This document shows positions 48,805 through 56,856 of a stretch of DNA of 64,000 nucleotides, in pieces; positions within the stretch are counted from its first letter, which is position 1; each line of letters opens with the position of its first letter. The stretch is from an uncultured Collinsella sp. (GTDB lineage Bacteria > Actinomycetota > Coriobacteriia > Coriobacteriales > Coriobacteriaceae): positions 1 to 64,000 of the forward strand of contig CABUNJ010000011.1 in the NCBI GenBank assembly GCA_902492935.1. Direction: 5' to 3'. Position numbers and translations under genes: made by a program. Under the pieces are notes generated by a model. The model saw nothing but the letters and a program-made list of their open reading frames with translations. It was not told where the DNA came from and did not search any database.

Positions 48805-51027
48805 ATGAAGATCATCAAGCGCAGCGGCACCGAGGTTGTCTTTGACATCGATAAGATTGTCAATGCAATTCGCGCCGCCAACTTGGAGGTCGAGGAGGGC
48901 TCTCGTCTTACCGACCGCCAGGTGGTTTATGCGGCGCAAAACGTCGCCGAGGCATGCGAGAACGCGGGCCACACCGTGTCGGTCGAGGAGATTCAGGATC
49001 TGGTCGAGGACGAGATTATGCGTCTCGACTGCTACGAAGTGGCCCGCCATTACATCATCTATCGCTATGTCCAGAGCCTGAAGCGCCAGAAGAACACGAC
49101 CGATGACAAGATCCTGTCGCTGATTGAGTGCAATAACGAAGAGGTTAAGCAGGAGAACTCCAACAAGAACCCGACCGTCAACTCTGTTCAGCGCGACTAT
49201 ATGGCCGGCGAGATTTCCAAGGACCTGACCCAGCGCGTGCTACTGCCCCAGGAGATCGTGGATGCCCATAATGAGGGCCTGATCCATTTCCACGATTCGG
49301 ATTACTTTGCCCAGCACATGCACAACTGCGATCTGGTGAACCTGGAGGACATGCTCCAGAACGGCACCGTTATCTCGGGCACGCTGATCGAGAAGCCGCA
49401 TAGCTTCTCGACTGCCTGCAATATCGCGACGCAGATTATCGCCCAGGTTGCTTCCTCCCAGTACGGCGGCCAGTCTATTTCGCTGACCCATCTCGCCCCG
49501 TTCGTTGAGGTGAGCCGTCAAAAGATTCGCGGCGAGGTCGCTCGCGAGCTCGAGGAGCTTGGCGTCTCGGCATCTGCCGAGAAGGTTCGCGAGGTCGTTG
49601 AGGATCGCCTGCGCGATGAAATTCGTCGCGGCGTCCAGACGATTCAGTATCAGGTCGTGACCCTTATGACCACGAATGGCCAGGCGCCGTTCGTGACGGT
49701 CTTTATGTATCTTAACGAGGCCCGTACGCCTCAGGAGAAGCACGACCTTGCCATGATCGTGGAGGAGACGCTTCGCCAGCGCTACGAGGGCGTTAAGAAT
49801 GAGGCCGGCGTGTGGATTACCCCGGCATTCCCCAAGCTCATCTATGTACTCGAGGACGATAACGTTCACGAGAATTCCCCGTACTTCTACCTGACCCAGC
49901 TGGCTGCTAAGTGCACTGCCAAGCGCATGGTGCCCGACTACATCTCCGAGAAGAAGATGCGCGAGCTCAAGCTGTCGAAGGGCGAGACCGCCGGCAACGG
50001 CGATTGCTACACCTGCATGGGTTGCCGCAGCTTCCTGACGCCCGACCGTTCGGGCAACGGCTTTAACAATGTCGCCAACGCGCTGAACTATGACCCGACC
50101 AAGCCTAAGTACTATGGTCGCTTTAACCAGGGCGTTGTGACCATCAACCTGCCCGATGTCGCACTGAGCTCACATCAGGACATGGACAAGTTCTGGAAGA
50201 TCTTCGATGAGCGCCTTGAACTGTGCCATCGTGCCCTGCTGTGCCGTCATGAGCGCCTGATGGGCACGCTTTCGGATGCCGCGCCGATTCTTTGGCAGTA
50301 CGGCGCCCTGGCGCGTCTGAAGAAGGGCGAGACGATCGATAAGCTGCTCGTGGGCGGCTATTCCACCATCAGCCTGGGGTATGCCGGTCTGTATGAGTGC
50401 GTCAAGTACATGACGGGTCACAGCCACACCGAGAAGGAGGGCACGCCGTTTGCCATGGCCGTCATGCAGCGCATGAACGACAAGTGCGCGGAGTGGAAAG
50501 CTGCGAGCGACATCGATTTCTCGCTGTACGGCACGCCGTTGGAGTCGACGACCTACAAGTTCGCCAAGTGCCTGCAGCGTCGTTTTGGCATTATCCCGGG
50601 CGTGACGGACAAGGGCTACATCACTAACAGCTATCACGTCCACGTGTCCGAGGAGATCGATGCCTTCGACAAGCTTAAGTTTGAGGGCATGTTCCAGCAG
50701 CTTTCGCCGGGCGGTGCTATCTCCTACGTCGAGGTTCCCAACATGCAGGACAACCTTAAGGCCGTCATTCGCGTGATGCAGTACATCTACGACAACATCA
50801 TGTACGCCGAGCTTAACACCAAGAGCGATTACTGCCAGGTGTGCGGCTACGACGGCGAGATTAAGATTGTCGAGGATGACGGCAAGCTGGTGTGGGAGTG
50901 CCCCAATTGCGGCAATCGTGACCAGGAGAAGATGAATGTCGCCCGTCGCACGTGCGGTTACATCGGTACCCAGTTCTGGAACCAGGGTCGAACCGAGGAG
51001 ATCCGCGACCGCGTGCTGCATCTCTAA
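48805..51027 (+). CDS. nrdD: Anaerobic (class III) ribonucleoside-triphosphate reductase
   Basis: Glycyl-radical enzyme making dNTPs without oxygen. The 740-residue protein has an N-terminal ATP-cone (KIIKRSGTEVVFDIDKIVNAI ... VARHYIIYR) for allosteric control, the catalytic barrel with active-site region HAGVWITPAF-like EAGVWITPAFP and CYTCMGCRSFL, a C-terminal zinc site CQVCGYDG / CPNCGN, and the glycyl-radical loop RTCGYIG near the end. Start ATG 48805; the frame from 48775 lacks a good ribosome-binding site. Its activase nrdG lies 426 bp downstream, separated by two large foldbacks. Confidence 0.96.
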   Translation: MKIIKRSGTEVVFDIDKIVNAIRAANLEVEEGSRLTDRQVVYAAQNVAEACENAGHTVSVEEIQDLVEDEIMRLDCYEVARHYIIYRYVQSLKRQKNTTDDKILSLIECNNEEVKQENSNKNPTVNSVQRDYMAGEISKDLTQRVLLPQEIVDAHNEGLIHFHDSDYFAQHMHNCDLVNLEDMLQNGTVISGTLIEKPHSFSTACNIATQIIAQVASSQYGGQSISLTHLAPFVEVSRQKIRGEVARELEELGVSASAEKVREVVEDRLRDEIRRGVQTIQYQVVTLMTTNGQAPFVTVFMYLNEARTPQEKHDLAMIVEETLRQRYEGVKNEAGVWITPAFPKLIYVLEDDNVHENSPYFYLTQLAAKCTAKRMVPDYISEKKMRELKLSKGETAGNGDCYTCMGCRSFLTPDRSGNGFNNVANALNYDPTKPKYYGRFNQGVVTINLPDVALSSHQDMDKFWKIFDERLELCHRALLCRHERLMGTLSDAAPILWQYGALARLKKGETIDKLLVGGYSTISLGYAGLYECVKYMTGHSHTEKEGTPFAMAVMQRMNDKCAEWKAASDIDFSLYGTPLESTTYKFAKCLQRRFGIIPGVTDKGYITNSYHVHVSEEIDAFDKLKFEGMFQQLSPGGAISYVEVPNMQDNLKAVIRVMQYIYDNIMYAELNTKSDYCQVCGYDGEIKIVEDDGKLVWECPNCGNRDQEKMNVARRTCGYIGTQFWNQGRTEEIRDRVLHL

Positions 51028-51038
51028 TAACCATCCCA

Positions 51039-51176
51039 GGCCGCCCCGTAGCGAGGCCCCGGACCTTTACTCGCTATTTCGGACAGTCCTGGCTCACGAC
51101 GGAGGCGCCACTGGCGCCTCCTGTTCGTGCGGAACTCATATCGAGCAAAGGTCCGGGGCCTCGCTACGGGGCGGCC
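51039..51176. repeat. Giant foldback element C (30-bp perfect arms) between nrdD and nrdG
   Basis: Arms 51039-51068 and 51147-51176 are perfect 30-bp inverted repeats. Inside are CTCG/CGAG pairing (51070-51073 with 51142-51145), CACGA/TCGTG (51095-51099 with 51125-51129) and a terminal 9-bp hairpin GGAGGCGCC/GGCGCCTCC (51101-51109, 51113-51121). The full 138 nt form one hairpin. The 426-bp nrdD-nrdG spacer otherwise holds element D and about 175 bp without recognisable content. Confidence 0.87.
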
Positions 51177-51354
51177 AAGTTGACGTAGCGGAGATGCAGT
51201 TCGCGGTCTGCTCACTCCTCGAAGTTCTTAGCGGAAATGAGTTGACTTGCAACAACGCTTTGCTTGCGATAACGGTTGAGCTGCAACAAAGTATTTATTG
51301 GACCTCGAACCCTATACTCGATGTTCGCTTCGTTCATTGAGTTACCCTTTGCAT

Positions 51355-51438
51355 GAGGCCGGGACATATCGTCCCGCCCGCAGTTTCGCAGGCCGAAGGC
51401 CGAGAATGTTTGAGGACGGGATGATATGTCCCGGCCTC
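51355..51438. repeat. Giant foldback element D (22-bp arms) before nrdG
   Basis: Arms 51355-51376 and 51417-51438 pair over 22 positions with a single G-U. The 40-nt centre contains GGCC-GAA-GGCC. The 3' arm runs into the palindrome CTCCCGGGAG (51436-51445), whose second half is the nrdG ribosome-binding site. Confidence 0.85.
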
Positions 51439-51453
51439 CCGGGAGAGTTACCT

Positions 51454-52035
51454 ATGAACTACGCGAACATTAAGTATTTCGATATTGCTGATGGAGAAGG
51501 CGTTCGTACTTCTCTGTTTGTGAGCGGGTGCCGTCGCGGGTGCAAGAATTGCTTTAACTCCGTCGCGTGGGACTTTGCCGCGGGTGAACCGTTCGACCGT
51601 GCCGTCGAGGACAAGATTATCGAGAGTCTTGACCATCCCTTTATTGATGGCCTGACGATTCTGGGTGGCGAGCCTATGGAGCCCGAGAATCAGGCGGGCC
51701 TCGTTGACTTTATCGAACGCGTGCGTGCGGTCTATCCTGTGGGGTCGGGGAAGACCATTTGGTGCTTTACCGGCGACGTGCTCGAGGAGCTTATGCCGGG
51801 CGGCCGTCATCATACCGAGGTGACGGACCGTATCCTTGCCTGCCTCGACATGTTGGTGGACGGCCCGTTCGTTCAAGATCTGTACGATATCTCGTTGCGT
51901 TTTAGGGGATCGAGTAATCAGCGTGTGATCGACATGAACGCCACGCGCGCTCGTGCTGCGCGTGAGGGCGTTGCGCTTTGCGATGCTGTGGAGCTTTGGC
52001 GAGACGATCCGGTCTATTCGACCCATACTATGTAG
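51454..52035 (+). CDS. nrdG: Anaerobic ribonucleotide reductase activating protein (radical SAM)
   Basis: Generates the glycyl radical of NrdD using S-adenosylmethionine and a [4Fe-4S] cluster. The 193-residue protein has the cluster motif CRRGCKNC (Cx3Cx2C) near residue 24, the preceding NYANIKYFDIADGEGVRTSLFVSGC typical of NrdG, and LTILGGEPM. Start ATG 51454 with GGGAG upstream; the frame open from 51298 reads through element D and is not credible as protein. Length is usual for NrdG. Confidence 0.95.
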   Translation: MNYANIKYFDIADGEGVRTSLFVSGCRRGCKNCFNSVAWDFAAGEPFDRAVEDKIIESLDHPFIDGLTILGGEPMEPENQAGLVDFIERVRAVYPVGSGKTIWCFTGDVLEELMPGGRHHTEVTDRILACLDMLVDGPFVQDLYDISLRFRGSSNQRVIDMNATRARAAREGVALCDAVELWRDDPVYSTHTM

Positions 52036-52101
52036 CTTGTGGCCGATGCCGGAGGGCGTGGTACCATAGCGCGAACGCAAAATCGGAAAAGTGAGGCCCA
52101 G

Positions 52102-52659
52102 ATGGTCGATCAGGAAAAAGTCGAGGCCGCCATAAGGCTGTTGCTTGAGGGCATAGGCGAGGACCCAACTCGTGAGGGCCTGCTGGAGACCCCGGCGCGC
52201 GTCGCCCGTATGTATGGCGAGATCGCCGGCGGTATGGACCAGAGTGCCGAGGAACACCTGTCCAAAACCTTTGCCGTCGCTTCGAACGATTTGGTTATCG
52301 AGCGCGACATCACGTTCTACTCGCTGTGTGAACATCATCTGTTGCCGTTTTATGGCAAGGCCGCCATTGGTTATATCCCTAACGGTCGGGTGGCTGGGCT
52401 TTCCAAGCTCGCCCGCACGGTTGAGGTTTATGCCCGTCGTCTGCAGCTGCAGGAGCAGCTGTGTGCGCAGGTTGCCGACGCTCTCATGGATTATCTGGCT
52501 CCCCAGGGAGCGATTGTGCTCATGGAGGCTGAGCATATGTGCATGACCATGCGCGGCGTGCAGAAACCCGGCACCAAGACCGTGACGCTCGCTCGCCGCG
52601 GCGTCTTTGAGACCGATCCCGCGCTCGAGGAGCGGTTCTTTAGGATGCTGGGCCGTTAG
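52102..52659 (+). CDS. folE: GTP cyclohydrolase I
   Basis: First step of folate synthesis: GTP to 7,8-dihydroneopterin triphosphate. The 185-residue protein has the zinc ligands Cys and His in SLCEHHLLPFYGKAAIGYIP and the third Cys in EAEHMCMTMRGVQKPG, with the GLSKLAR motif. ATG 52102 gives the family N-terminus. The HD gene begins 1 bp after its stop. Confidence 0.95.
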   Translation: MVDQEKVEAAIRLLLEGIGEDPTREGLLETPARVARMYGEIAGGMDQSAEEHLSKTFAVASNDLVIERDITFYSLCEHHLLPFYGKAAIGYIPNGRVAGLSKLARTVEVYARRLQLQEQLCAQVADALMDYLAPQGAIVLMEAEHMCMTMRGVQKPGTKTVTLARRGVFETDPALEERFFRMLGR

Positions 52660-52660
52660 C

Positions 52661-53242
52661 ATGAGGGTCGTCAACGACTTTACATCGAAGACCGATGAGG
52701 GGACGTCGCGTCGCGGCTTTATGGCTTCGGGCCTGACTCCCTTTGGTGCCATGCCTCGCATTGATTACATTTGTGCCAACGGGCTGTTCCGTCGGCACCT
52801 GGGCAACATTGCACAGTTGGAATCGGGGCGCATCTTCTGCCGCCACGGTATTGACCATCTTCTCGATGTCGCTCGCATTATGTGGATCAAGAATCTCGAG
52901 GAACAGCTCGAATTTGACCGCGAGGTCATCTACGCCACGGCACTTCTTCACGATATCGGCAAAGATGAACAGTATGAATCGGGTATATCCCATGATGTTG
53001 CAAGCGAACGCGTCGCTGATGTAATACTCGGCGGCATGCCCGATGGCGTGGCGTTTGAGCCGGCCGATGCCGCAGCCATTAAGACGGCCATTCTGGGCCA
53101 TCGAAAACTGCGCGTGAACAGCCAACCGCTTGAGCGCCTGCTCTATGCAGCCGACAAAGCGTCGCGCGCCTGCTTTGCATGCCCCGCGCGCAATGCTTGC
53201 AACTGGAGCGATGATAAAAAGAACCTGTCGATTCGCGTGTAG
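52661..53242 (+). CDS. HD-domain phosphohydrolase in the folate cluster
   Basis: Metal-dependent phosphohydrolase of unknown substrate. The 193-residue protein has the HD-domain ligands H in CRHGIDHLLDVARIMW and HD in ATALLHDIGKDEQYE, a later GHRKLR and D in LYAADKASR, and a C-terminal cysteine cluster CFACPARNAC followed by NWSDDKKN. ATG 52661 lies 1 bp after folE, so coupling is strong. Position between folE and folB suggests removal of phosphate from dihydroneopterin triphosphate, a step with no universal enzyme; that is inference. Confidence 0.82.
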   Translation: MRVVNDFTSKTDEGTSRRGFMASGLTPFGAMPRIDYICANGLFRRHLGNIAQLESGRIFCRHGIDHLLDVARIMWIKNLEEQLEFDREVIYATALLHDIGKDEQYESGISHDVASERVADVILGGMPDGVAFEPADAAAIKTAILGHRKLRVNSQPLERLLYAADKASRACFACPARNACNWSDDKKNLSIRV

Positions 53243-53285
53243 TTAGTTTGCGCGGTCGGGGTTCTAAACGAAGGAGACGATCGCG

Positions 53286-53771
53286 ATGAGTAACAAGAAA
53301 CTGCCCGAGAATGCAACCAGGACTGAAGGCGCCGAGCTCGCTCGCCGTGGAAGGGGCGAAATATCCACCGCAACGGCGGTGCCCCACGTGAGCCATGACG
53401 ATCTTCGCCATGCCGATCGCATTACTATCGACGGTCTCGAGGTCTTTGCCAACCACGGCGTGTATCCCGAAGAGAACGCGCTGGGCCAGAAGTTCATCGT
53501 GTCCCTGGTGCTCTATGCCGACCTGCGTGCAGCGGGGGAGCACGATAACCTGGACGCCTCGATTGACTACGGCTCGGTGTGCCACGATGTCGATGGCTAT
53601 CTGCGCGAGCACACGTTTAAGCTCATCGAGGCTGCAGCCGAGGGTGTGGCCCAGATGCTGCTACGTCGTTACCCCTTGCTGCTTGGCGTGCGTGTTAAGC
53701 TCGATAAGCCTTGGGCGCCCGTCGGTCTTCCCCTGGCAAGCTGTGGCGTCGAGATCGAGCGCGTGCGCTAG
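53286..53771 (+). CDS. folB: Dihydroneopterin aldolase, with N-terminal extension
   Basis: Converts dihydroneopterin to 6-hydroxymethyl-dihydropterin and glycolaldehyde. The 161-residue protein has the FolB core from about residue 42 (DRITIDGLEVFANHGVYPEE), the catalytic-region Glu in GVYPEENALGQ, Tyr in SIDYGSVC and Lys in KLDKPWAPVG. The first 40 residues are charged and without a recognised domain. GAAGGAG precedes ATG 53286. FolK and FolP are not adjacent. Confidence 0.9.
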   Translation: MSNKKLPENATRTEGAELARRGRGEISTATAVPHVSHDDLRHADRITIDGLEVFANHGVYPEENALGQKFIVSLVLYADLRAAGEHDNLDASIDYGSVCHDVDGYLREHTFKLIEAAAEGVAQMLLRRYPLLLGVRVKLDKPWAPVGLPLASCGVEIERVR

Positions 53772-53777
53772 CCGACG

Positions 53778-54554
53778 CTAGGGCTTGTTGAGGGGTGGCT
53801 GCTTGAGCCGCTGCGACAGAGCCCTATTGTTGGGGCAGTACGTGTCGAGCAGGGCGTGAAACCGCTGATTGTGGCTTGGCTCGAGCAGGTGGACGAGCTC
53901 GTGGGCGACAACCATGTCGAGGCATTCGACGGGGTAGGCGGCGAGCTCGCGCGCGATGCGAATGGCGCCGGTTTTGGGTGTGCAGGAGCCCCAGCGCGTC
54001 TTCATGCTGCGCACGGAGACGCGGGAAACGGCGGCACCCATTGCGATTTCGTATGCGTGTACTATATCGCGCAGCGCCGTGGTGACCTCGGATGCATAGA
54101 GTTGGTCGATGCGGGCTTGGAGCTCATCGGACGTTAGGCCGTCGAGGATTGTGTGCCGTTTGGCCTGTGGGCCTTCGTTCGATTCATCGGTGCCCATAAA
54201 ACTTGCAAAGGTAGCCTGTTTGGGTCGCGGCGTGGGTGATGCAAAGTTGTGATCGAGTGCATCCTGTACCGTGATGGGCTTGCCCCAAAGCGCAATGATG
54301 GACGAGGGGCTGAGCGGCTCTCGTGCCGTCGCCTGACGTTGCTCGCGCTGGGCAAGTCGGCTGATAATCCAGGCGCTGTTACGCTTCACAAACGCTTCGA
54401 TACGCTCGCGGCTGGCGCCGAGCGGTGCGCTGGCGTGGACCTCACCGCTCGATGTGACGCGTAGGTTGAAGTTCTTGACGCGCTTTTTGGTAACGACGAC
54501 GGGGATGGGCGTCCCATCCGGTCGGGATACGGAAATCGTAAACTGCTGCGTCAA
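53778..54554 (-). CDS. M48-like metal-dependent peptidase (YgjP/DUF45 family)
   Basis: Putative zinc protease of the YgjP-type family. The 258-residue protein has the WGSC motif in MKTRWGSCTPKTGAIRIARELA and the zinc site HELVHLLEPSHNQRFH. Start is TTG 54554 (TTG ACG CAG CAG), chosen because GAAGGA sits 7 nt upstream and the alternative ATG 54587 lies within the terminator hairpin of the upstream dipeptidase gene. Longer frames to 54980 are antisense to that gene. Function in the cell is unknown. Confidence 0.82.
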   Translation of the reverse strand: MTQQFTISVSRPDGTPIPVVVTKKRVKNFNLRVTSSGEVHASAPLGASRERIEAFVKRNSAWIISRLAQREQRQATAREPLSPSSIIALWGKPITVQDALDHNFASPTPRPKQATFASFMGTDESNEGPQAKRHTILDGLTSDELQARIDQLYASEVTTALRDIVHAYEIAMGAAVSRVSVRSMKTRWGSCTPKTGAIRIARELAAYPVECLDMVVAHELVHLLEPSHNQRFHALLDTYCPNNRALSQRLKQPPLNKP

Positions 54555-54576
54555 AAGCGGTCCTTCAGATTGGGGA

Positions 54577-54612
54577 CGGGCCGGCATGTCGACCGTTCGG
54601 CATGCCGGCCCG
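54577..54612 (-). terminator. Hairpin after the M19 dipeptidase gene
   Basis: Perfect 12-bp inverted repeat CGGGCCGGCATG (54577-54588) with CATGCCGGCCCG (54601-54612), 12-nt loop. No T-run follows on the minus strand, so strength is uncertain. Confidence 0.6.
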
Positions 54613-54628
54613 CTCAAGGGATGTGAAA

Positions 54629-55642
54629 TTAATAACGCTCGAAGAAGGCAAGCGCGTTGTCGCTGCAGAGCTTTTGCATCACGGTCTTGCCAAAATGCTT
54701 GGAAAGCATGTTCTGGAACTCGGGCATCTTGCTGGCATCGGAGAGGAAAGCGGGCACCGTGGCGCCGTCCCAGTCGCCGCCGAGCGCGATGACGTCCTCG
54801 CCGCCCAGGTCGAGCCAGTGCTCGATATGTGCCGCCAGCTGGTCGAAGGTGACGTCTGCGGCGGTCTTGTCGGTTGCGTCGTTGGAAAGGAACTCGCTGC
54901 AGTAGTTGAGGCCGACGATGCCACCCATGTCGCGAATGGTGCGGAACTGGTCGTCGGTAAGGTTGCGCTTGACGCCGCAAACCGCACGGGAGTTGGAGTG
55001 GCTGGCGACGAAGGGGCGCGTGGCGTGGGTGACAACCTCGTCAAAGCACTCATCGTTGAGGTGGGAGACGTCGAGTACCATGCCGGCGTGCTCCATCTGC
55101 GTAAGTGCCTCGATGCCGGCGGCGGTGAGGCCGGCGTGGGTATCGTGTCCGCTCGCGAGCGGTCCCTGCGCGTTCCAGCTGAGTGATGACATGAGTACGC
55201 CCAAATTCTTAAGCACTTCGATCAGCGCGGGGTCCTCGGCAAAGAACGTGGCGTTTTCGATGGTGTGGATGCAAGCGACCTTGCCGTCCTTGAGCGCGGG
55301 GCGAATGTCTGCGGCGCTGCGCACGTTGACCATACTGTCGTGGTTGAGCATTGCCTGGCCGCTCATATGCGCCATGATCTGCGCCTGGAAGCGCGCGGCG
55401 TGGGCGGTGGGAATCTCGTCGGGGACAAACGTGGCGAAGCACTGTGCCCACGGCGTGTTGCCGATCTTTGCGAGCGAGATGGCGCAGGCGTTGCCCTCGA
55501 TGAGGTCGAAATCTTGCGGATGCGTTTCGTCGCCGGGGAAATAACCGTCGGTACCGGCGGTAAAGCGCAGGTCGAGATCGAGCGTGGCCCAGCCGATGCG
55601 GTCGGCGGTGTCGCAGTGTAGGTCAAATACGGGATATGCCAT
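54629..55642 (-). CDS. M19-family dipeptidase (membrane dipeptidase type)
   Basis: Zinc dipeptidase of the renal-dipeptidase family, cleaving dipeptides in the cytosol. The 337-residue protein has the metal ligands in FDLHCDT, the bridging-Glu region HTIENATFF, DVSHLNDECFD, VASHSNSRAVC and the substrate-binding GGDWDG. No signal peptide. ATG 55642 follows GGAGGA on the minus strand; the frame to 55672 is longer but lacks a signal. Confidence 0.92.
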   Translation of the reverse strand: MAYPVFDLHCDTADRIGWATLDLDLRFTAGTDGYFPGDETHPQDFDLIEGNACAISLAKIGNTPWAQCFATFVPDEIPTAHAARFQAQIMAHMSGQAMLNHDSMVNVRSAADIRPALKDGKVACIHTIENATFFAEDPALIEVLKNLGVLMSSLSWNAQGPLASGHDTHAGLTAAGIEALTQMEHAGMVLDVSHLNDECFDEVVTHATRPFVASHSNSRAVCGVKRNLTDDQFRTIRDMGGIVGLNYCSEFLSNDATDKTAADVTFDQLAAHIEHWLDLGGEDVIALGGDWDGATVPAFLSDASKMPEFQNMLSKHFGKTVMQKLCSDNALAFFERY

Positions 55643-55762
55643 GGTTCCTCCGGTTGCAGCGTTTCTTTGCAAACTGTCTTTGAATTGTATGACTAGGGTA
55701 TAGTTAGCGCCATATGTTCATGGCGGCCCACGTTGTGCGCCGCCCTTATCACGGAGGTTTCC

Positions 55763-56191
55763 ATGTCCAACCAGGGCAAGAAGGTCAAGACTCATTATCG
55801 CGGCACGCTCGACGACGGCACGCAGTTCGATAGCTCCTACGATCGCGGCGAGCCGCTGGAGTTCACCTGCGGTGCCGGTCAGATGATTAAGGGCTTTGAC
55901 GCCGCTGTGGTCGACATGCAGGTGGGCGAGAAGAAGACCGTGCACATTTCTGCTGCCGATGCCTACGGCGAGCACAATCCCGAGATGGTTCTGACCTTCC
56001 CGGCCGAGCAGGTTCCCAACATCGAGCAGATCGAGAAGGGCATGAAGCTCTTCCTGTCCACGCCGAGCGGTATGCCCGTCCCCGCCGTCGTCATTGACGT
56101 GACGCCCGAGGCCGTGACGCTCGACGCCAACCACGAGCTGGCCGGTAAGGACCTCAACTTTGATATCGAGCTCGTCGAGGTCGAGGGTTAG
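55763..56191 (+). CDS. SlyD-like FKBP-type peptidyl-prolyl isomerase
   Basis: Folding catalyst and metallochaperone family. The 142-residue protein has the FKBP core (GTQFDSSYDRGEPLEFTCGAGQMIKGFDAAVVDMQVGEKKTV), the insert-in-flap region around AYGEHNPEM ... MPVPAVVIDV and the closing strand. The His/Cys-rich C-terminal tail that binds nickel in E. coli SlyD is absent; the protein ends LVEVEG. ACGGAGGT precedes ATG 55763. The UreE-like gene follows 3 bp later. Confidence 0.92.
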   Translation: MSNQGKKVKTHYRGTLDDGTQFDSSYDRGEPLEFTCGAGQMIKGFDAAVVDMQVGEKKTVHISAADAYGEHNPEMVLTFPAEQVPNIEQIEKGMKLFLSTPSGMPVPAVVIDVTPEAVTLDANHELAGKDLNFDIELVEVEG

Positions 56192-56194
56192 AGT

Positions 56195-56773
56195 ATGCCT
56201 GAACGCTTGGTTTCGACGACATGCTTGGGAAATCTCAACGATCCGTCCTATGAACTCCTGCTTCGCCGGAAGTTAGGCGGCGTCTTTGAAGTTGACGAGC
56301 TACTGCTCGATTGGGACCAGGCTGATGTATGCGCGTTTGTGGGCGTGACGGAGCTGGGGCGCACGGTCGATGTTCGGCTGGATACCGCTGACGGCGGTCG
56401 TCTTGCCGACGGCGACGTGCTCGCCATCGACCGTTCGGGCATGGTGCCCGTGGCGGTTGTCGTGCGCCTGCGCAGCGCCGAGGTTTATTTGGTCGAAGTT
56501 GACCGCATGGACCCGATTGCGCTCGCGCATGCGTGCTGGGAGATCGGCAATATGCACGCGCCGCTTTTCCGAGGCGATTCGGACGAGCATACCGTGCGCA
56601 TGTATACGCCGGTGCAGCCTGTTTTGGGCCGCATGCTCCAGGGCGTCGAGGGCGTTCGGCTCTCGACGGTTACCCGTGAACTCGATGCGGACCGGCGCTT
56701 TGCGTCGAGTGCGGCGGATGCCGTTGTGAGTATGGCTCCAGACTTTACGATTGTAAAGAAGGCACGCGGTTAA
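56195..56773 (+). CDS. UreE-like nickel metallochaperone
   Basis: The 192-residue protein matches the two-domain plan of urease accessory protein UreE: an N-terminal beta domain with GGRLADGDVLAIDRSG, and a C-terminal metal domain with ALAHACWEIGNMHAPLF, whose GNxH motif holds the conserved nickel-binding His of UreE. The His-rich C-terminal tail is missing. No urease structural or other accessory gene is in the window. Tight coupling to a SlyD-like gene, another nickel chaperone family, supports a nickel role. The client could be urease or hydrogenase elsewhere. Confidence 0.78.
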   Translation: MPERLVSTTCLGNLNDPSYELLLRRKLGGVFEVDELLLDWDQADVCAFVGVTELGRTVDVRLDTADGGRLADGDVLAIDRSGMVPVAVVVRLRSAEVYLVEVDRMDPIALAHACWEIGNMHAPLFRGDSDEHTVRMYTPVQPVLGRMLQGVEGVRLSTVTRELDADRRFASSAADAVVSMAPDFTIVKKARG

Positions 56774-56786
56774 CGTGCGTATAAGT

Positions 56787-56829
56787 AAGACGGACTTTGA
56801 GAGGCAACTATTCAAAGTCCGTCTTTTTG
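56787..56829 (+). terminator. Terminator after the UreE-like gene
   Basis: Perfect 14-bp stem AAGACGGACTTTGA (56787-56800) with TCAAAGTCCGTCTT (56812-56825), followed by TTT. Strong terminator. Confidence 0.9.
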
Positions 56830-56856
56830 TTGATGAGATGCTGCGGGGGAAAGCAT

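Noticed and set aside
51298..51453. Upstream extension of the nrdG frame
   Set aside because: It reads through a 22-bp inverted repeat and has no family similarity; ATG 51454 gives the typical NrdG N-terminus.
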